Part shown: positions 39,702 to 43,609 of the stretch, piece by piece
Layout: each line of letters opens with the position of its first letter
Numbering within the stretch: the stretch's first letter is position 1
NCBI GenBank assembly: GCA_018066125.1
Contig: JAGHSA010000035.1
Location: 1 to 43,609, forward strand
DNA length: 43,609 nt
Direction of reading: 5' to 3'
DNA from: Candidatus Cryptobacteroides onthequi
Lineage (GTDB): Bacteria > Bacteroidota > Bacteroidia > Bacteroidales > UBA932
Made by a program: the position numbers and the translations under genes
Notes under the pieces: generated by a model
Told to the model about the DNA's origin: nothing
Seen by the model: only the letters and a program-made list of their open reading frames with translations
The model's database searches: none

Positions 39702-40748
39702 ATGAAACTCTCTCAATTCCAGTTCAGCCTGCCTAAGGACCGCATTGCACAGGAACCTACAAGATGGCGCGACGAATGCCGTCTGATGGTCCTTCACAAG
39801 AAGACAGGCGAGATCGAGCACAGGATATTCAAAGACATCATCGACTATTTCGGAAAGGGCGATACCTTTGTGTTCAATGACACCAAGGTCTTCCCTGCAC
39901 GCCTCTATGGCAAGAAGGAAAAGACAGGAGCAGACATCATCGTATTCCTGCTCAGGGAGCTCAACAGAGAGCAGAAGCTCTGGGACGTGATCGTCGATCC
40001 TGCCCGCAAGATCCGTATCGGCAACAAGCTCTATTTCGGTGACGACAATCTCGTGGCCGAGGTGATCGACAACACCACATCGCGAGGCAGAACCCTGAGA
40101 TTCCTTTTCGACGGCACATACGAGGAGTTCAAGGAGACTCTCTTCGGACTGGGAGAGACTCCGGTCCCTGTATTCGTCAAGCCGAAGGTCACCCCTGAGG
40201 ACAAGGAGAACTACCAGACCATCTTCGCGAAGAACGAAGGTGCTGTATGTGTGCCAGCAGCCGGCATACACTTCAGCCGCGAGCTCTTCAACCGCATGAT
40301 ACTCAAGGACATCGAGAAAGCATTCATCACCGTTCACATGGGTATCGGCCAGTTCAGGAAGGTGGATGTCGAAGACCTCTCCAAGCACAGGATGGATGCA
40401 GAGAGGATGATCATCACTCCGGAAGCCGCCGAGGCCATCAACAAGACCAAGAAGAGGGGAAACAAGATCCTCGCGGTGGGCACCACAACCATCAGGGCAC
40501 TCGAAACCTATGTCACCACAGACAAGGAAGTGAAGGCGAACGACATCTGGACAAACAAGTTCATCTTCCCTCCATACGAATTCTCCATCCCTGACGCCAT
40601 CGTGACAGGATTCCACATGCCGGAATCCACCATGCTCATGTCAGTGGCCGCATTCGGAGGATTCGAGAACGTCATGCACGCCTACGAAGTGGCACTTGAG
40701 GAAGGCTACCGCTTCGGGCCATACGGAGATGCAATGCTCATCGTTTAA
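39702..40748 (+). CDS. queA: S-adenosylmethionine:tRNA ribosyltransferase-isomerase
   Basis: 348 residues, the usual length. The family sequence is followed throughout: LSQFQFSLPKDRIAQEP at the start, DTFVFNDTKVFPARL, the central FKETLFGLGETPVPVFVKP, a AAGIHFSRELF segment, FITVHMGIGQFRKVDVEDL, and HRMDAERMIITPEAA, ending GYRFGPYGDAMLIV. QueA transfers the ribosyl part of SAM to preQ1-tRNA in queuosine synthesis, in the cytoplasm. No other queuosine gene lies in the window. A strong terminator (40774-40809) follows 26 bp after the stop. Confidence 0.95.
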   Translation: MKLSQFQFSLPKDRIAQEPTRWRDECRLMVLHKKTGEIEHRIFKDIIDYFGKGDTFVFNDTKVFPARLYGKKEKTGADIIVFLLRELNREQKLWDVIVDPARKIRIGNKLYFGDDNLVAEVIDNTTSRGRTLRFLFDGTYEEFKETLFGLGETPVPVFVKPKVTPEDKENYQTIFAKNEGAVCVPAAGIHFSRELFNRMILKDIEKAFITVHMGIGQFRKVDVEDLSKHRMDAERMIITPEAAEAINKTKKRGNKILAVGTTTIRALETYVTTDKEVKANDIWTNKFIFPPYEFSIPDAIVTGFHMPESTMLMSVAAFGGFENVMHAYEVALEEGYRFGPYGDAMLIV

Positions 40749-40773
40749 AGACAAGAATCTTCAAATTTGATAA

Positions 40774-40815
40774 AAAAGACCTCCAGAGCGATGTTTCTGA
40801 AGGTCTTTTACATTT
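40774..40815 (+). terminator. Intrinsic terminator after queA
   Basis: AAAAGACCT (40774-40782) pairs with AGGTCTTTT (40801-40809), and inside the stem CAGA (40084 read as 40784-40787) pairs with TCTG (40796-40799). The T-rich tail (TTTTACATTTTT) fits a rightward terminator; the A-run on the left side would let it work leftward as well. It separates queA from dprA. Confidence 0.75.
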
Positions 40816-40837
40816 TTATTCACGAGTTTTGCCGGAA

Positions 40838-42013
40838 ATGGTACAGACAGACGATTTCAGCGAGAAGGTGGCGTCCTGCACCCTCAACCGCATTTTCGGA
40901 TTCAATCCAGGGGCCGGTCACCGCATCATCGCGGAGGCCGGGTCGGCATCAGGAGTGTTCGATCTCGATGAAGAAGGCATCGCACGGGTCATGGGACCCT
41001 TCTCCAGATTCAGGGGTCAGATCTGTCATGCGGAGCTGGAACGGAGTGCGAGGGAGCTCAGCCGGCTGGAGTCGCTCGGATACAGGTTCATCCCTTACGG
41101 CGATGCAGCCTATCCCGAGCTGCTCAGGGACTGCCCGGACGCCCCCATCGGGATATATCTCCGCTCGGGATCCGAACCCGCGGACATATTCGGCGACAGG
41201 CCGGCCATCGCGATCGTCGGCACCAGAGACATGTCGGCATACGGCAGGGAATGGTGCCTGAGGATAGTGGATGCCCTGTCCAGATGCCGGCAGAAGCCGG
41301 TCATTGTCAGCGGACTCGCGCTAGGCGTGGACATCACGGCCCACATGGCGGCATTGGAGGCGGGACTGACGACAGTGGCGGTACTCCCCACCTACATCAC
41401 GGAGGTGTACCCCACCCAGCACAGAAGCGCCGCGGCAAGGATAGCCTCGACAGAAGGATGCGGACTGATCTCGGACTACCCGCCGGGCACGTCCCCTCAG
41501 CCTGTCAGCTTCCTCAGGCGCAACCGCATCATAGCCGGATTGAGCCGCGCCACCATCCTCATCGAGTCGAAGGCCAGAGGCGGCGGTCTGATCACCGCAA
41601 ACCTCGCGTTCGACTATTGCCGGGAAGTGTATGCGCTTCCCGGAAGAGCCGACGACCTGAGGAGCCAGGGATGCAACAGGCTCATACGCGCCAGAGTGGC
41701 AGAGTCCATAGACGATCTGGACTCGTTCATCAAAAGCCTCGGCCTGGGAACGTTCAGCCGCAGGAGCAAGAAGGTCCTCAGAGAGGAGATAGTGTCCGTA
41801 TACGGCACACGGCTCGAGGATCCGGAGCTCCGGCTCATCACGGAGATTGCGGAACTGATCAAATGCAACAGGGGCATCGCGACGGAGGAGCTGTGCAGCC
41901 GGACAGGGTGCAGCTGGGCGGAGGCGTCGCGCATCACGGGACTGCTGGAGAATGACGGTTTCATAGAGAGGGACATGTTTCAGAACTGCAGCATCAAGTT
42001 CCGGTTCGGATAG
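40838..42013 (+). CDS. dprA: DNA-processing protein DprA
   Basis: 391 residues from the ATG at 40838; the in-frame TTG at 40829 is less likely. DprA loads RecA on incoming single-stranded DNA during transformation. The Rossmann-like core shows AIVGTRDMSAYG, IVSGLALGVDITAHMAA, VLPTYITEVYPTQH, SFLRRNRIIAGLSRATILIE and ARGGGLITANLAF, with an N-terminal helix-hairpin-helix-like region (FGFNPGAGHRIIAEAG) and a C-terminal winged-helix-like end (ELCSRTGCSWAEASRITGLL). It starts about 20 nt after the queA terminator tail and no consensus -7 box is seen in between. The tatD gene follows after 34 bp. Confidence 0.92.
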   Translation: MVQTDDFSEKVASCTLNRIFGFNPGAGHRIIAEAGSASGVFDLDEEGIARVMGPFSRFRGQICHAELERSARELSRLESLGYRFIPYGDAAYPELLRDCPDAPIGIYLRSGSEPADIFGDRPAIAIVGTRDMSAYGREWCLRIVDALSRCRQKPVIVSGLALGVDITAHMAALEAGLTTVAVLPTYITEVYPTQHRSAAARIASTEGCGLISDYPPGTSPQPVSFLRRNRIIAGLSRATILIESKARGGGLITANLAFDYCREVYALPGRADDLRSQGCNRLIRARVAESIDDLDSFIKSLGLGTFSRRSKKVLREEIVSVYGTRLEDPELRLITEIAELIKCNRGIATEELCSRTGCSWAEASRITGLLENDGFIERDMFQNCSIKFRFG

Positions 42014-42035
42014 GGACACATGCCGCGAAAATGCG

Positions 42036-42043
42036 TATTTTTG
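42036..42043 (+). promoter_or_regulatory. -7 box of tatD, possibly leaderless
   Basis: TATTTTTG ends four bases before the ATG at 42048. With the usual distance from this box, transcription would begin at or next to the start codon. Confidence 0.45.
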
Positions 42044-42047
42044 CAGT

Positions 42048-42818
42048 ATGCTGGAATTCATCGACACTCACACACACATAAGCGACTCCGCATTTGACGG
42101 AGAAGAAAACGAAATCATAGCCCGCGCCCATGAGGCAGGGGTCGGCATCATGCTCCAGCCGGACGTGGACTCGCGGGAGCGAGAAGCCATGTTCGGGCTT
42201 GTATCCAGGCATCCGGGAGAGCTTTACGCCATGCTCGGCCTCTACCCCGGTTCCGTGGACAGTGACTGGAAGAAGGAAATCGACCTCATGCTCCAGTACC
42301 GCGACAGGGACATCGTGGCCATAGGGGAAATCGGTCTGGACTACCATTACGGAGCCGATACCGCCAGCGAGCAGAAAGAGGCGCTGAGGGTACAGCTGGA
42401 GCTCGCAGCGGAGATGGACCTGCCCGTGAACATACACCTGCGCGAAGCCACGGAAGACTTTCTGGGCATCATCAGAGAATATGCACATCTGGGTCTGAGA
42501 GGAAACATGCATGCATACAGCGGGAGTTACGAGACCTTCCTCCAGCTGCAGAGGTACGGGGACTGGAGCGTCGGGATAGGCGGAGTGGTGACTTTCAAGA
42601 AAGCCTCTCTGGCGGAAGTCGTGCGCAAGATTCCACTGGACCGCATACTTCTGGAAACTGATGCCCCGTATCTCACACCGACACCTCACAGAGGCACCAG
42701 AAATGAAAGCATGTACATACCGCTGATAGCCGCGAAGATAGCGGAACTTCAGGGCAGGGACATAGCTGAAGTCGCGGAAGTGACAACGGCAAACGCAAGG
42801 CGGCTTTTCGGGTTGTGA
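42048..42818 (+). CDS. tatD: TatD-family metal-dependent deoxyribonuclease
   Basis: 256 residues, standard length. The metal-site motifs are in order: FIDTHTHI at the start, GEIGLDYH near 95, the NIHLREA segment near 130, MHAYSG near 155, and LLETDAPYLTP near 205. TatD enzymes are 3'-5' exonucleases involved in DNA repair and turnover, in the cytoplasm. It lies 34 bp after dprA, with a -7 box in the gap. The 157 bp that follow carry the exbB promoter and leader. Confidence 0.92.
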   Translation: MLEFIDTHTHISDSAFDGEENEIIARAHEAGVGIMLQPDVDSREREAMFGLVSRHPGELYAMLGLYPGSVDSDWKKEIDLMLQYRDRDIVAIGEIGLDYHYGADTASEQKEALRVQLELAAEMDLPVNIHLREATEDFLGIIREYAHLGLRGNMHAYSGSYETFLQLQRYGDWSVGIGGVVTFKKASLAEVVRKIPLDRILLETDAPYLTPTPHRGTRNESMYIPLIAAKIAELQGRDIAEVAEVTTANARRLFGL

Positions 42819-42853
42819 AGGGAATCCGGAGAGGATAATTAAGCCTGCAAGTA

Positions 42854-42882
42854 TTGTTATTTGGAAAAGTTTTGCTAACTTG
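42854..42882 (+). promoter_or_regulatory. Promoter of exbB and long AT-rich leader
   Basis: TTG (42854-42856), 19 bp, then TAACTTG (42876-42882), one T short of TAnnTTTG. The remaining leader of about 90 nt holds a small hairpin (42904-42908 with 42926-42930, inner CTTG/CAAG) and then an A/T-rich stretch up to the ATG. Confidence 0.45.
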
Positions 42883-42975
42883 CACAGGTTTTATAGGCGC
42901 GCGAATTGCGTCCTTGACGACAAGACAATTTTAAAACTATTTAATACATTATTAATCAATCACACAAAAACGATT

Positions 42976-43609
42976 ATGAAAAAGTTTTTCATGTTTTTGG
43001 CAGCAATCGCTGTAATGGCTTTTACTGCAACAACCGTATCTGCTCAGGAAGAGCAGGCAGCAGCGCAGGCAGCAACTGAGGTTGCAGCAGCTCCTGCTAG
43101 TGACCTCGCAGCTATGACAGCTGGCGCAGAAGAGATTCCTCTCCACCAGGCTCTCAAGACCAAGTTCATCGAGGGTGGCGCAGGCTTCATGTCTCTCGTC
43201 ATCATCTGCTTGATCATCGGTCTAGCTCTCGCTATCGAAAGAATTCTCTATCTCACATTCTCAAAGACCAACGCCAAGACTCTCGTAGCCAAGGTTGAGG
43301 ACGCTCTCGCAAAGGGTGGCATCGAGGCTGCAAAGGACGTATGCCGCAACACACGCGGTCCAGTAGCCAGCATCTTCTATCAGGGTCTCCTCCGTTACGA
43401 CCAGGGTCTCGACGTTGTTGAGAAGACTATCGTTTCTTACGGTTCAGTACAGGTAAGCAACATGGAGAACGGTCTTTCATGGATCTCCCTCTTCATCGCC
43501 ATCGCACCTTCTCTCGGAATCCTCGGTACCGTCATCGGTATGATCCAGGCATTCGACGCTATCCAGGCTGCAGGTGATATCTCTCCTAACGTTGTCGCTG
43601 GAGGTATGA
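42976..43609 (+). CDS. exbB: ExbB/TolQ-type proton channel protein (partial)
   Basis: The reading frame from ATG 42976 is open to the window end (211 residues visible). A signal peptide (to TTVSAQ, about residue 24) is followed by an Ala/Glu-rich periplasmic linker (about 25-50), a membrane helix at about 70-95 (GFMSLVIICLIIGLALAIE), a cytoplasmic loop, and the MotA/TolQ/ExbB core ISLFIAIAPSLGILGTVIGM with a third membrane helix and its conserved Gly and Thr. ExbB with ExbD and TonB uses the proton gradient to power outer-membrane uptake. The codon choice looks different from neighbours (more GCT, CTC, GTA), as expected for high expression. The 3' part and any exbD gene lie beyond the window. 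Confidence 0.9.
   Translation, partial: MKKFFMFLAAIAVMAFTATTVSAQEEQAAAQAATEVAAAPASDLAAMTAGAEEIPLHQALKTKFIEGGAGFMSLVIICLIIGLALAIERILYLTFSKTNAKTLVAKVEDALAKGGIEAAKDVCRNTRGPVASIFYQGLLRYDQGLDVVEKTIVSYGSVQVSNMENGLSWISLFIAIAPSLGILGTVIGMIQAFDAIQAAGDISPNVVAGGM

Noticed and set aside
1-43609. CRISPR arrays, insertion sequences, prophage, toxin-antitoxin genes, rRNA and tRNA genes
   Set aside because: No direct-repeat arrays, transposase or integrase motifs, or RNA-gene signatures were found on either strand by reading.

Overview
The window looks like a chromosomal segment of a Bacteroidales-type bacterium, perhaps a gut or rumen lineage. Evidence: many genes are preceded by the Bacteroidetes -7 box TAnnTTTG, in two clear cases with a TTG box 20 bp upstream. 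Families typical of the phylum recur (secreted lipoproteins, a putative porin, ExbB with a signal peptide, a membrane-anchored AraC-like regulator, histidine kinases with periplasmic-binding-protein sensors). Shine-Dalgarno sequences are rare, and the DNA is GC-rich by eye. The exact genus is inference. I see no IS, phage gene, CRISPR, tRNA or rRNA. Packing is dense: no gene-free gap reaches 300 bp, and all six convergent gene pairs overlap or abut at their ends.

Left part (1-24300): secreted and carbohydrate-linked genes. A lipoprotein FAD oxidoreductase, an orphan lipoprotein, a PLP enzyme with a secreted GDPD, a dicarboxylate-type symporter with altered signature motifs, a glycoside-hydrolase-like lipoprotein and an M3-like metallopeptidase come first. 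Next are a prolyl-tRNA editing protein with an SGNH esterase, then an MFS transporter. At the centre, two tandem paralogous histidine kinases and a GH10 xylanase form an operon (12522-18695). Opposite it run an LD-carboxypeptidase, a CE7 acetylxylan esterase and a GNAT protein. Together this resembles a xylan locus without SusC/SusD. Upstream of the carboxypeptidase is a candidate small RNA with its own -7 box and a strong terminator (22194-22285). Then come a membrane AraC-like regulator and a secreted sugar-isomerase-like protein.

Middle part (24289-35039): folP and tmk diverge from almost touching -7 boxes, as do an FtsB/DivIC-like gene and a nucleotidyltransferase. The latter begins a six-gene operon: nucleotidyltransferase, CPBP protease, an AmgK-like sugar kinase fused to a RapZ C-terminal domain, a MurU-like uridylyltransferase, a 914-residue putative porin, and an MltF-like lytic transglycosylase. 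This combination suggests cell-wall amino-sugar recycling, and the kinase-RapZ fusion is the most interesting object in the window.

Right part (35043-43609): a leftward four-gene operon (SRPBCC protein, RsmF-like rRNA methyltransferase, TPR protein, LolC-type permease) faces rightward housekeeping genes: NUDIX hydrolase, queA, dprA, tatD, and a partial exbB cut by the window end.
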